This document shows, piece by piece, positions 24,319-32,266 of a stretch of DNA of 50,955 nt. This DNA comes from Paludibacteraceae bacterium (GTDB lineage: Bacteria > Bacteroidota > Bacteroidia > Bacteroidales > Paludibacteraceae), in assembly GCA_024400275.1 (NCBI GenBank), contig JAKSMY010000007.1, positions 1 to 50,955 of the forward strand, written 5' to 3'. Below the pieces are notes generated by a model, which did not search any database, was not told the origin of the DNA, and saw nothing but the letters and a program-made list of their open reading frames with translations. Position 1 is the first letter of the stretch; each line of letters starts with the position of its first letter. The position numbers and the translations under genes are program-made.

Positions 24319-25627
24319 TTACTGTTTTAACGGGATTGAAGGTTGAGACAGGCACCTCAACAAACAACGTGTTCCATCGGCTCATCGCCCCGTTCCATAA
24401 TCCGGGCAATTCAAGAGCCAGGAGTTCTTTGCCGTCTTTGCTCTTACGGGAGATAAAGCCTGTTTGCGGGTCCACAAAGTCCGGCAGGTTGTAATTATTG
24501 CCGTTCTCGTCGCGGATAGCGCACACCAAATCCACGGGATTGAAGTGTGTGGCGTTTTCCATAAGTGTCTTGTCCTGTATTTGGCTGGATTCCAATATCT
24601 GTCGCGATATTATGCCGTCCGCCTCGCGTACCAAGAAAGGTCCTCCGCCGGGTTCGCCGGTATTCTTCACCACGCCGCACACGCGGATAGGACGGCGCAG
24701 GCGTGCTTTCTCGTCCTCGCTAACAGACGGGTCGCGCAGGATAGAGAAGACCCGTTTTTGCTCCTCTACGAGCACTCCTGCCAAAACCTGCTTAAAGAGT
24801 ATAGTGTCTTTTTTGCGGCGGTCGGGCACCACATTGTCGATATTCTTAATGAAGACTATATCGGCATCTTGTTGATTCAGGTTCTCAATCAATGCACCGT
24901 GTCCTCCGGGCCGGAAAAGCAACGAGCCGTCGGCTTGACGGAAGGGCGTGCCGTCGGGGTTGGCGGCAAGGGTATCGGTGGACGGCATCTGTTCGGAGAA
25001 AGTAACCTCGTAATACACTCCGTATTTCTTCTCTAAAGCCGGCAGGCACTCCGCTATATGTTGCCGGAAAAGGGGCAGGTGTTCGTGCGAAACGGTGAAG
25101 TGCAAACGGACGATACCGTCAGACGCTGCGTACAAAGCCCCCTCGACCAAATGCTCCATAGCCGGTGTGCGTGCGCCTTCCCGGTAGGCGTGAAAAAGCA
25201 GCAGACCCTTGGGCAGGTTGCCGTAGTTCATATCTTTTAATAAATAACGGACTGCCTCTTGTCCCTGCTTGTCAGCCAGTTGCGTGCCGAAGGCGAACTT
25301 GTCTTTGTTGGTAAGGAACTCCGCGATGAAAGGCGTTTCTATGCCGTCTTCCAGATAGGCGAACAGGTCTTTGAACATGCGGCTGGCTGCTCCGCTGGCG
25401 GGTACGAATTTCAGTACGGAATGACCTTCTGCCAAATAGTCTTGCCACACTTGCACGTAGTGTTCACGCTCTGCCACCGACGGCCGCAAAATGCCGTTTT
25501 TGGTAGAAGCAGGGGCAACGATGTCCAATGAAGGGAAACCGTTACGGAATGATGATAACTGCTTTTCGGCTTGTTCCAAAGTGATGTGCCGTTTCTCTAA
25601 TTGCCGGATGTCGGAAGGTGTAAACAT
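24290..25627 (-). CDS. DUF4301 protein
   Basis: This 445-residue protein belongs to the Bacteroidetes family DUF4301. It is cytosolic, with no signal peptide. Blocks that mark the family are VLKFVPASGAASRMFKDLF (about residues 70-90), LLFHAYREGARTPAMEHLVEG, GHGALIENLNQQDADIVFIKNIDNV, FKQVLAGVLVEE, and RVCGVVKNTGEPGGGPFLV. The G-x-x-S-R-M and N-I-D-N-V segments look like a nucleotidyltransferase-type nucleotide-sugar fold, so a nucleotide-binding role is plausible but unproven. It leads a two-gene unit with the CYTH protein from the promoter at 25651-25682. Confidence 0.85.
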   Translation of the reverse strand: MFTPSDIRQLEKRHITLEQAEKQLSSFRNGFPSLDIVAPASTKNGILRPSVAEREHYVQVWQDYLAEGHSVLKFVPASGAASRMFKDLFAYLEDGIETPFIAEFLTNKDKFAFGTQLADKQGQEAVRYLLKDMNYGNLPKGLLLFHAYREGARTPAMEHLVEGALYAASDGIVRLHFTVSHEHLPLFRQHIAECLPALEKKYGVYYEVTFSEQMPSTDTLAANPDGTPFRQADGSLLFRPGGHGALIENLNQQDADIVFIKNIDNVVPDRRKKDTILFKQVLAGVLVEEQKRVFSILRDPSVSEDEKARLRRPIRVCGVVKNTGEPGGGPFLVREADGIISRQILESSQIQDKTLMENATHFNPVDLVCAIRDENGNNYNLPDFVDPQTGFISRKSKDGKELLALELPGLWNGAMSRWNTLFVEVPVSTFNPVKTVNDLLREQHQ

Positions 25628-25650
25628 GGGATAAAAGAATTAATTTCACG

Positions 25651-25682
25651 CAAAGATACGGAAAAAAATGCATATTTGCAAA
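25651..25682 (-). promoter_or_regulatory. promoter of the DUF4301-CYTH unit
   Basis: On the minus strand TTTG (25679-25682), 20-bp spacer, TATCTTTG (25651-25658), 24 bp upstream of the ATG. It is divergent from the tRNA promoter 27 bp away. Confidence 0.8.
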
Positions 25683-25708
25683 ACTATTTGTATTTTTTTG
25701 TGTAAAAA

Positions 25709-25740
25709 TTTGTTTATTTCAAAAAAATGTTGTACTTTTG
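25709..25740 (+). promoter_or_regulatory. promoter of the tRNA-Ser transcript
   Basis: TTTG (25709-25712), 20-bp spacer, TACTTTTG (25733-25740), with transcription expected near 25747, about 170 nt before the mature tRNA. Confidence 0.75.
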
Positions 25741-25746
25741 CACGCT

Positions 25747-25918
25747 TTTTCAAAAACGAAGCAGATTCAGACAAGAATCCAATAACCTCGAGCCTCGACG
25801 AGAAACTTGTTTCGAGTCGAAACATCAAAGCACAACTTGTTGTGATTTGAAGAGGAGAAAGGAACGAAGCGCCTCATTTGCGCTGCAAATTCATTTCGCG
25901 AAGTTTCTTTCGACGACA
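25747..25918 (+). other. structured 5' leader of tRNA-Ser
   Basis: About 170 nt lie between the promoter and the tRNA. Visible hairpins include CACAA-CTTG-TTGTG and ATTTGC-GCT-GCAAAT. No convincing ORF or second tRNA is present. It would be removed by RNase P; a small RNA cannot be excluded. Confidence 0.35.
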
Positions 25919-26005
<87 letters not shown>

Positions 26006-26050
26006 CAAAAGCGGATTCGGGATGAAGCCGAATGATAGCGGAAACAAGAA

Positions 26051-26079
26051 CGGAAGTCCAATCGGGCTTCCGTTTTTTT
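26051..26079 (+). terminator. intrinsic terminator after tRNA-Ser
   Basis: CGGAAGTCC-AATC-GGGCTTCCG (9-bp stem, one T-G pair) is followed by seven T. Confidence 0.9.
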
Positions 26080-26265
26080 ATGAATTTTGCTCCCCAAATT
26101 TTGCTGTCTCCAAATTTTGCAGTCCCCAATCTTGCTTCCTTAATTCTGCTTCCTTGATTTTTCCGAGCATTTTCTTTACTATTCCTTTATGATTCCTTTA
26201 CTATTCCTTTATGATTTCTTTATGATTTTTCTATGATATAGCATACGCTATCGAAAGGATACAAT

Positions 26266-26373
26266 GTCTTTGTTTTAGAGACGAAAAAAATGCAAAGTAA
26301 GGCGTTTTAGAGGTAAAAAAATCGCAAAATAAGGCGTTTTAGAGGTAAAAAAATCGCAAAATAAGGCGTTTTA
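26266..26373. repeat. 32-bp tandem repeat upstream of yggS
   Basis: About 3.3 units with starts at 26266 (degenerate), 26298, 26330 and 26362. Each unit begins TAAGGCGTTTTAGAGGTAAA and ends with a tract of seven A and CGCAAAA. The last partial unit runs straight into the -33 box at 26374. The rest of this intergenic stretch (26080-26265) is T-rich with a duplicated TTTACTATTCCTTTATGATT phrase and no gene. Confidence 0.9.
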
Positions 26374-26405
26374 TTTGCATAAGTCATTTATTATTAGTAT
26401 CTTTG
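26374..26405 (+). promoter_or_regulatory. promoter of yggS-rlmH-nrnA
   Basis: TTTG (26374-26377), 20-bp spacer, TATCTTTG (26398-26405), 18 bp before the chosen yggS ATG. Confidence 0.82.
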
Positions 26406-26423
26406 CGTTTGAATTTGATATAT

Positions 26424-27056
26424 ATGACTATAGCAGACCAAATACAAGCCATTCGGGCGGAATTACCCCAAGGTGTGACACTCGTTTGCGTCAGCAAGTA
26501 CCAAAGCGAGGAAGCCATCATGGAGGCGTACAACGCCGGCGAACGGGACTTTGGCGAGAGCCGTGTGCAGGAACTATGCAAGAAGCACGCAGACCTGCCA
26601 AAGGATATCCGATGGCACATGATAGGGCACTTGCAGACCAACAAAGTAAAATACATCGTACCCTTTATACACCTCATTCAGAGCGTCGATAGTTGGCGAC
26701 TATTAGAGGCTATCGACAAAGAAGCCGGCAAGATAGGACGCAGAGTGGACGTTTTGCTGGAAGTTCATGTCGCCCAAGAGCAGACGAAAAGCGGCATGAC
26801 GATAGCCGAACTGCAAGACATTCTCCCCCGCCTCGGCGAATTGGAGCATGTGGATGTTCAGGGACTGATGACGATGGCAACCAATACGGAGGACGAGCAG
26901 GAGATACGCCGCTGCTTCCGCCAACTGTCCACTATCAACTGTCAACTGTCCACTCTCAGCATGGGCATGAGCGACGACTACCCGATAGCCATAGAGGAAG
27001 GCAGCACGATGGTACGGATAGGGAGTAAGATATTCGGTGAAAGACTAAATGTATAA
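26424..27056 (+). CDS. yggS: YggS/PLPBP-family PLP homeostasis protein
   Basis: YggS binds pyridoxal phosphate without known enzymatic activity and keeps PLP and amino-acid pools balanced. The 210-residue single-domain barrel shows the PLP lysine in LVCVSKYQ, FGESRVQEL, WHMIGHLQTNKVKYI (family signature), LLEVHVAQEQTKSG, VQGLMTMA, and the phosphate-binding end LSMGMSDDYPIAIEEGSTMVRIG as its span (about residues 181-203). The start at 26424 was chosen because the open frame before it overlaps the promoter. Residues 167-178 (QLSTINCQLST) derive from a CAACTGTC-type repeat (26922-26957), replacing the usual variable loop. First of three genes; 8 bp from rlmH. Confidence 0.94.
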   Translation: MTIADQIQAIRAELPQGVTLVCVSKYQSEEAIMEAYNAGERDFGESRVQELCKKHADLPKDIRWHMIGHLQTNKVKYIVPFIHLIQSVDSWRLLEAIDKEAGKIGRRVDVLLEVHVAQEQTKSGMTIAELQDILPRLGELEHVDVQGLMTMATNTEDEQEIRRCFRQLSTINCQLSTLSMGMSDDYPIAIEEGSTMVRIGSKIFGERLNV

Positions 27057-27064
27057 GGCGATTT

Positions 27065-27535
27065 ATGAAGATTACTTTACTGGTGGTCGGCAAGACGACA
27101 GACAAGCAGTTGGAGAATATGATACAGGACTATGTGGAACGCATAGGACATTACGCGTCAATGGAGGTAAGGACCGTTCCGGAACTGAGAAATGCCAAGT
27201 CGCTCACTCCAGCCCAGCAGAAAGAGAACGACAGCAATAACATATTGGCTGTATTGCCGGACAATGCAGATATCTTCTTGCTGGACGAACGCGGAACGGA
27301 GAGGCGCAGTATAGAATTTGCCGAGTGGATAGGGAAACGCCTGGTTGCCGGACGAAATATAGCGTTTGTGATAGGCGGACCATTCGGCTTTTCCGAAGCG
27401 ATGTATAAACGCGCTAACGGATTGATAAGTATAAGCAAGATGACGTTTTCGCATCAGATGATACGTCTGCTGTTTGTGGAACAGGTGTACCGTGCCATGA
27501 CCATACTGAAAGGAGAGAAATATCACCACGAATAA
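27065..27535 (+). CDS. rlmH: 23S rRNA pseudouridine-1915 N3-methyltransferase RlmH
   Basis: RlmH is a small SPOUT methyltransferase that modifies pseudouridine 1915 in helix 69 of 23S rRNA using S-adenosylmethionine. The 156 residues fit the family length and motifs: LDERGTERRSIEFAEWI, FVIGGPFGFSEAM (SAM-binding knot), and the C-terminal ISKMTFSHQMIRLLFVEQVY ending in KGEKYHHE, with the conserved Tyr-His-His. It lies 8 bp after yggS and 18 bp before nrnA. Identification is firm. Confidence 0.96.
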   Translation: MKITLLVVGKTTDKQLENMIQDYVERIGHYASMEVRTVPELRNAKSLTPAQQKENDSNNILAVLPDNADIFLLDERGTERRSIEFAEWIGKRLVAGRNIAFVIGGPFGFSEAMYKRANGLISISKMTFSHQMIRLLFVEQVYRAMTILKGEKYHHE

Positions 27536-27553
27536 CGAATAAAAGGATATAAT

Positions 27554-28594
27554 ATGCATAATCTGATTGAACAAAACTTAGTTGAGCAGGCCAATCAATT
27601 GATTGAAAAGGCAGGTAGAGTTGTGATTATTACCCATATATCGCCCGATGGTGACGCGATGGGTTCTTCGTTGGGGATGAAACATTATCTGTTGAGTTTA
27701 GGCAAGAAGGTTCATGTTGTGGTACCTAATGAATATCCTATTTTTCTGTCTTGGCTACCCGGAGCCAGAGAAGATATTGTATATGACAAATTTCCTGCCC
27801 AGGCAGAAGAGGCATTGTTTCAGTCCGATTTGATAATCGTTACTGATTTTCAGGAGCCGAAACGCGCCGGCGATGCGTTGGGTGCCCAAATAGAGGCTAT
27901 GAAAGCAGCCGGTAAGCCGATTATTATGATTGACCATCATCTTCATCCGACGGATATGGCAGATGTGGCTATTTCCTACCCTGCGTGTGCTTCCGCCAGT
28001 GAATTGGTCTATCGTCTGGTTGCCCAGATGAACGCCATTGAGCATCATCCGTTAGGCGAGTATGCCCTGAAATATGCTACCTGTATCTATACCGGCATGA
28101 TGACCGATACCGGTAATTTCCAGTACAACAGCAATGACCCCGAGATATACGAAATCGTAGCCGAACTAATGCGTGCCGGTGTAGATAAAGATGCGTGTTA
28201 TGACCACGTGTTTAATCAGTTTCATGCCGGCAGAATGCGTTTGGTGGGGTTCTGCTTATACCGCAAGATGCGTATCTTCCCGGAAAAGCATATAGCCCTA
28301 ATCGCCTTGTCTGCCGAAGAGTTGAAGCAGTTTTATTTTAACAGCGGAGATGCCGAAGGCATCGTCAATATGCCGTTGCAAATCAAAAAAGTGTGGTATA
28401 GTTGTTTCATGCGCGAAGATACGGACAAAATCAAACTGAGTTTCCGCAGTAAAGGCGACCGCCCTGTAAATACCTTTGCACATGATATATACAACGGCGG
28501 CGGCCATAAAAATGCCGCCGGCGGTGAATTTTACGGTTCGTTGGAAGATGCCGTCAAACTATTTCTGACTAATTACGGGAAATACTGCCAATAA
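27554..28594 (+). CDS. nrnA: DHH-family nanoRNase / pAp phosphatase
   Basis: NrnA-type enzymes degrade 2-5 nt RNAs and dephosphorylate pAp. The 346-residue product has the DHH domain with HISPDGDAMGSS (metal-binding D-G-D), LIIVTDFQEP, and MIDHHLHP (the DHH signature), followed by YTGMMTDTGNFQYN, and the DHHA1 substrate-binding domain ending in NGGGHKNAAGG. All metal ligands are visible. It is the last gene of the yggS unit. Its stop codon abuts the stop codon of the convergent permease gene with no bases between and no terminator hairpin, so the two transcripts probably overlap. Confidence 0.9.
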   Translation: MHNLIEQNLVEQANQLIEKAGRVVIITHISPDGDAMGSSLGMKHYLLSLGKKVHVVVPNEYPIFLSWLPGAREDIVYDKFPAQAEEALFQSDLIIVTDFQEPKRAGDALGAQIEAMKAAGKPIIMIDHHLHPTDMADVAISYPACASASELVYRLVAQMNAIEHHPLGEYALKYATCIYTGMMTDTGNFQYNSNDPEIYEIVAELMRAGVDKDACYDHVFNQFHAGRMRLVGFCLYRKMRIFPEKHIALIALSAEELKQFYFNSGDAEGIVNMPLQIKKVWYSCFMREDTDKIKLSFRSKGDRPVNTFAHDIYNGGGHKNAAGGEFYGSLEDAVKLFLTNYGKYCQ

Positions 28595-30043
28595 TTACTG
28601 TTCGTACGAATCGTCCGGAGCGCGCGTAATGCTGTGGCGTATATTATGCAGCGCATTATATAGGTTTTGCTCCATTGCCCGTATTTCTTCCTGTTCCTGA
28701 TCGTGTATGATTAGGTCCAACTCGCGTCTTGCACGTACGTCATAGTCCTCATATTCGCCTATCTGCTTTTTATGCAACTTAGCCTGATAATGCCGTGACC
28801 GGATAGTATAAAGCAGAAAACTTACTCCAAAATAGACGGCTGCCATTATCCACATCATATAGTACTCCCCCGGAACATGGGCCAACGTGGTGCCCATAGA
28901 ATTCATTTGCAGGAAACCGTGTACGCCCCACGTATAAGGAATAAGCGTGGAAACATAACCCCAAATATCCGGCATTGCCATAACGGGCCAACTGACTCCA
29001 CTGAGGAACAGGAAGATAAGTGACGTGGGCATTAGCATAATCAAGCCTGTTTCACGCTCTTTCATAAAGGCGGATATGCTGATACCAAAATAGATAGTTG
29101 CCAATAAGAAAGGCACCATCCAACGGATAATATCCCCTGTTGGGCCGATATGGGGCAGGTGGAACAGCCGCGGAATAAGCAGCAGGACATAACTGCTCAA
29201 AGCCATATACAACACGAAATATGCGGCTCCACGCCCAAGCAAGATACGCAAAACGGAATAACGTCTTCTGCGCCCCGGCAAGATAAACACCTCGCGGTTC
29301 TCTTGCGCCGCCGTTCCGGTCAGCATAGATATACCGAAAAGTAAGGTCTGGTGAAGAATCAACACCAAGACACAGGGAATCAGGAAATGGCCGTAACCGC
29401 CACTTTCCACGAACATGGTATTCTCTTCGTAAGGAGCCGCCTGCACAATCTCCCAACTAAATTCCTTATCCATGTTCATTGCGCCGTAACGCTCCACCTG
29501 AATATTATACATATTGTCCAGCATAACCTTGTTGGCACCGAGGTACACATTTTTCATGTATAGCAGGCTGGACATATCGCAGAAAAGGGACAGCGTGGCA
29601 GATTTAAGTCCGGAAGCCAAGTTATTGTTAAAGTCGGAAGGAATATACAAAATACCATGTACTTTGCCGTGTTTGACCAAGTACTCAGCCTCTGCCATGT
29701 TAAGACAGATATGCGTTACTTCCACTTCCGATGTAGCATTCCACTGATGTATAAATCGTCGGCTTTCCGGAGAATGGTCCATGTCAACCACTGCAACAGG
29801 AACATCAGTCAAACTATTCTTCCAATAAATCAGATTGTATAACAACGGATAAAGCAGTACGGCAACAAAAAAGAGCACAATTACGCCCGGATCGTGGAAG
29901 ATACGGCGCATCTCCTCACAGAACACATTCCATGTGTCGGATATTTTAAGTATCAGATTGCTTTCCAAGCGGAACATGCGATGCTCATGCCGAATATTGG
30001 ATTTTACCGCCTCTATTTTCTCTCGATTTATTTTTTTCATCAT
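28595..30043 (-). CDS. ABC-2-type transport permease (second of pair)
   Basis: The 482-residue product has one membrane segment near residue 55, a large extracytoplasmic domain (about 75-215), then five further membrane segments (215-405) and a cytoplasmic Arg/Glu-rich tail of about 70 residues. This is the ABC2_membrane_3 / YhhJ-like layout found in HlyD-linked exporters. The loop starts VAVVDMDHSPESRRFI, matching the paralogous upstream permease. Its ATG overlaps the upstream permease stop in ATGA, implying stoichiometric production of a heterodimer. No ATP-binding subunit is encoded in the operon. Cargo is unknown. Confidence 0.85.
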   Translation of the reverse strand: MMKKINREKIEAVKSNIRHEHRMFRLESNLILKISDTWNVFCEEMRRIFHDPGVIVLFFVAVLLYPLLYNLIYWKNSLTDVPVAVVDMDHSPESRRFIHQWNATSEVEVTHICLNMAEAEYLVKHGKVHGILYIPSDFNNNLASGLKSATLSLFCDMSSLLYMKNVYLGANKVMLDNMYNIQVERYGAMNMDKEFSWEIVQAAPYEENTMFVESGGYGHFLIPCVLVLILHQTLLFGISMLTGTAAQENREVFILPGRRRRYSVLRILLGRGAAYFVLYMALSSYVLLLIPRLFHLPHIGPTGDIIRWMVPFLLATIYFGISISAFMKERETGLIMLMPTSLIFLFLSGVSWPVMAMPDIWGYVSTLIPYTWGVHGFLQMNSMGTTLAHVPGEYYMMWIMAAVYFGVSFLLYTIRSRHYQAKLHKKQIGEYEDYDVRARRELDLIIHDQEQEEIRAMEQNLYNALHNIRHSITRAPDDSYEQ

Positions 30044-31215
30044 TTCAAGGGGTAATTTTGGTCAATAAACGCATTCCGTAACCGTTTGGCAACTAAAATC
30101 TGTGGCACAAAGAAAAGGAAGAGGTACAAGAACATCGGCAGCGAGTCCAATAACGGATTGCCAAATAAAGCCTCGTTGGAGAAGATTCGGAAATAATGTC
30201 GCAAAGGGAAGATATTTACAACACCCCTCATAACGGGCAATAAACCTGTAACAGGAAAAGTAAAGCCGGAACAAGAGAACCCTAACATGCCGTACAATGC
30301 TCCAATCGACAGCGCATCACGCAGAACAGGTAATAATCCGACAATGGTTGTTCCCATAGCCTGCATCGCCATGACGAACAGGAACATACCCACCTGCAAA
30401 TGCCATAACTGCCCCATCATAGGGAATTTCAGAATACGGAACATAAGGATATTGAGCGTCCAACCCATCATACAATATACAAAAGTGTGCGGAAGAAATT
30501 TGCCGATTAAAGCATAAAAGATATTTCCTTTTGTTTCCGCCAATAATTCCCGTGATGTTTTCCACTTCAACTCCAGTCCTAAGGTATAAATAGTGATAAT
30601 AAGCACAATCAGTCCTAATATTCCGGGCAAGATAATGCTGGACAGATAGACCGAGTAGTTGCTTGACGGATTGGACAGCATGTGTGCATCAATGGTAATA
30701 GGCTGAATCCGTTGCATAATCAAATGGTCAGGCAGTCCTTTTTTTCGCAGCACTTCTCGCTGGAATGCTCCGGAAATCAGGTTACCGAACATCATCAGTT
30801 GTTTATACGCAGTTGTGCCCGCCATAGTGTAAGCCATATTGGTGTAGAAAGTCAACTTGGGTCGTTTGAACGCCAACATATCGGCGTAAAAATTATCGGG
30901 AATAACCAAAATGGCATATACCCATCCTTGTTGCATTGCCACCCGCGCTTCCTCAAACGTAACGCACCGCACATCAACTTCAACACTTTGTGTGGCGTTC
31001 AACTCATGCACTACACGCCGAGAAATGGTTGATTGGTCTAAATCAACCACGGCAATAGGCATTTTTTGAGGCTGACCGGAATGAAGAAGAGTCAAAAAGA
31101 AAATACAACTGACGATAAAGACGATGATAGTCGAATAAAAATAAATCGGCTTATAATACATCACCTTCATTTCACGTCTCGCAACGCGCCATATTGTACG
31201 GAAAAAATCTCCCAT
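30040..31215 (-). CDS. ABC-2-type transport permease (first of pair)
   Basis: From ATG 31215 (MGDFFRTIWRVARREMK) the product is 391 residues. It has one membrane segment (residues 27-45), an extracytoplasmic domain beginning IAVVDLDQSTISRRVV, then five membrane segments toward the C terminus, the same layout as the next gene. The D-x-D/H-S loop start is common to this permease family. It follows the HlyD-like gene by 21 bp and overlaps the second permease by 4 nt. With TolC and HlyD homologues it forms a tripartite exporter, but an ATPase is missing locally. Confidence 0.85.
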   Translation of the reverse strand: MGDFFRTIWRVARREMKVMYYKPIYFYSTIIVFIVSCIFFLTLLHSGQPQKMPIAVVDLDQSTISRRVVHELNATQSVEVDVRCVTFEEARVAMQQGWVYAILVIPDNFYADMLAFKRPKLTFYTNMAYTMAGTTAYKQLMMFGNLISGAFQREVLRKKGLPDHLIMQRIQPITIDAHMLSNPSSNYSVYLSSIILPGILGLIVLIITIYTLGLELKWKTSRELLAETKGNIFYALIGKFLPHTFVYCMMGWTLNILMFRILKFPMMGQLWHLQVGMFLFVMAMQAMGTTIVGLLPVLRDALSIGALYGMLGFSCSGFTFPVTGLLPVMRGVVNIFPLRHYFRIFSNEALFGNPLLDSLPMFLYLFLFFVPQILVAKRLRNAFIDQNYPLK

Positions 31216-31236
31216 AACTGTCACAATACGGAATAA

Positions 31237-32238
31237 TTAACGTACAACAATAGCAGACATTCCCGGACGCAGTCCGGCAGGAATATCTCCCATCGGGCGT
31301 GCCTTTACATCGAAAGTCTTAACGTCGTACCCTCCGTTTGTTTGTGTGCTGCGCCAAGTGGCGTAAGATGCCATAACCTTGATATACGTTACTTTAACCC
31401 GCCATGTTCCTTGCCCTAAAGCAGGAATACGAATATCAAATTCGGAACCCATTGTGATGTCTCGCAACATATCCTCGCGAATGGCGAAGTGGAACCATAA
31501 GTCGTCCAAATCAACGATAGACATGACGGGCGAACCTTGTCCCACCAATTCTCCGCGTTTTGGGAATAAATCGGACACTTCTCCATCAATAGGAGACAAT
31601 AAATACCGTTCTGCTTGTGCGATATGTACTTCTTGCAGAATACCATCTACGCGGTCCACCATAGCCTTAGCGGCAGCTTGGTCCTCTGTACGCGCTCCTT
31701 TGAGTGCCATATTGTATTGTGATTCAGCGGCATTACGATTGGCAACAGCCACTTTGTATTGGGCTTCTGTCTCGTCGTATTTCTGTGTGGAAACAACACC
31801 TTTTTCGTGCAAACGTTTTACACGCTCAAAGGATTTGCGATACACTTCTTCTCCGGCTTTTGCTTTTTGGAATAATTCGTAAGCACCTTGTATCTGTTCT
31901 TCACGCGCACCGTTGATGGCTTTTTCGTTCTGTGCCTGCGCGGCACGACGAGCTGCACGGGCTTGTTCCAGTTTAGCCTCTACCTCTGGGCTGTTGATGA
32001 TAACCAATGTATCCCCTTCGTGAACATAATCACCTTCTTCTACCAAGTAACGCTCTATACGGCCGGGAACTTTTCCGCTAACACGATATTCTGACGCTTC
32101 AGCCTCGCCTGTAATCTGCATAGGCTCCGGACGTACTGCTAAAATGCCAATCAGGGCTACGATGATGATGACAGAGAACAGAATAATCAGTCCCAGCATC
32201 ATATTTCCTTGTTTTTGTTCTAATTGTTGATTCTCCAT
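31237..32238 (-). CDS. HlyD-family periplasmic adaptor (membrane fusion protein)
   Basis: The 333-residue product has an N-terminal membrane anchor (residues 13-31), a beta-barrel/lipoyl half (SEYRVSGKVPGRIERYLVEE, then GDTLVIINSPEVEAKL), a long alpha-helical hairpin (about 80-195) rich in Ala/Glu/Lys, and the second lipoyl half LLSPIDGEVSDLFPKRGELV. This is the adaptor that bridges inner-membrane permeases to a TolC-type channel. It sits between the TolC-like gene (28-bp gap) and the two permeases. Family assignment is firm; cargo is unknown. Confidence 0.92.
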   Translation of the reverse strand: MENQQLEQKQGNMMLGLIILFSVIIIVALIGILAVRPEPMQITGEAEASEYRVSGKVPGRIERYLVEEGDYVHEGDTLVIINSPEVEAKLEQARAARRAAQAQNEKAINGAREEQIQGAYELFQKAKAGEEVYRKSFERVKRLHEKGVVSTQKYDETEAQYKVAVANRNAAESQYNMALKGARTEDQAAAKAMVDRVDGILQEVHIAQAERYLLSPIDGEVSDLFPKRGELVGQGSPVMSIVDLDDLWFHFAIREDMLRDITMGSEFDIRIPALGQGTWRVKVTYIKVMASYATWRSTQTNGGYDVKTFDVKARPMGDIPAGLRPGMSAIVVR

Positions 32239-32266
32239 ATATGTGTATGTCTTAAACTGTTTGTCT

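Noticed and set aside
26266..26373. Possible CRISPR array from regular 32-bp periodicity
   Set aside because: The units are directly adjacent with no unique spacers, and no cas genes are present.
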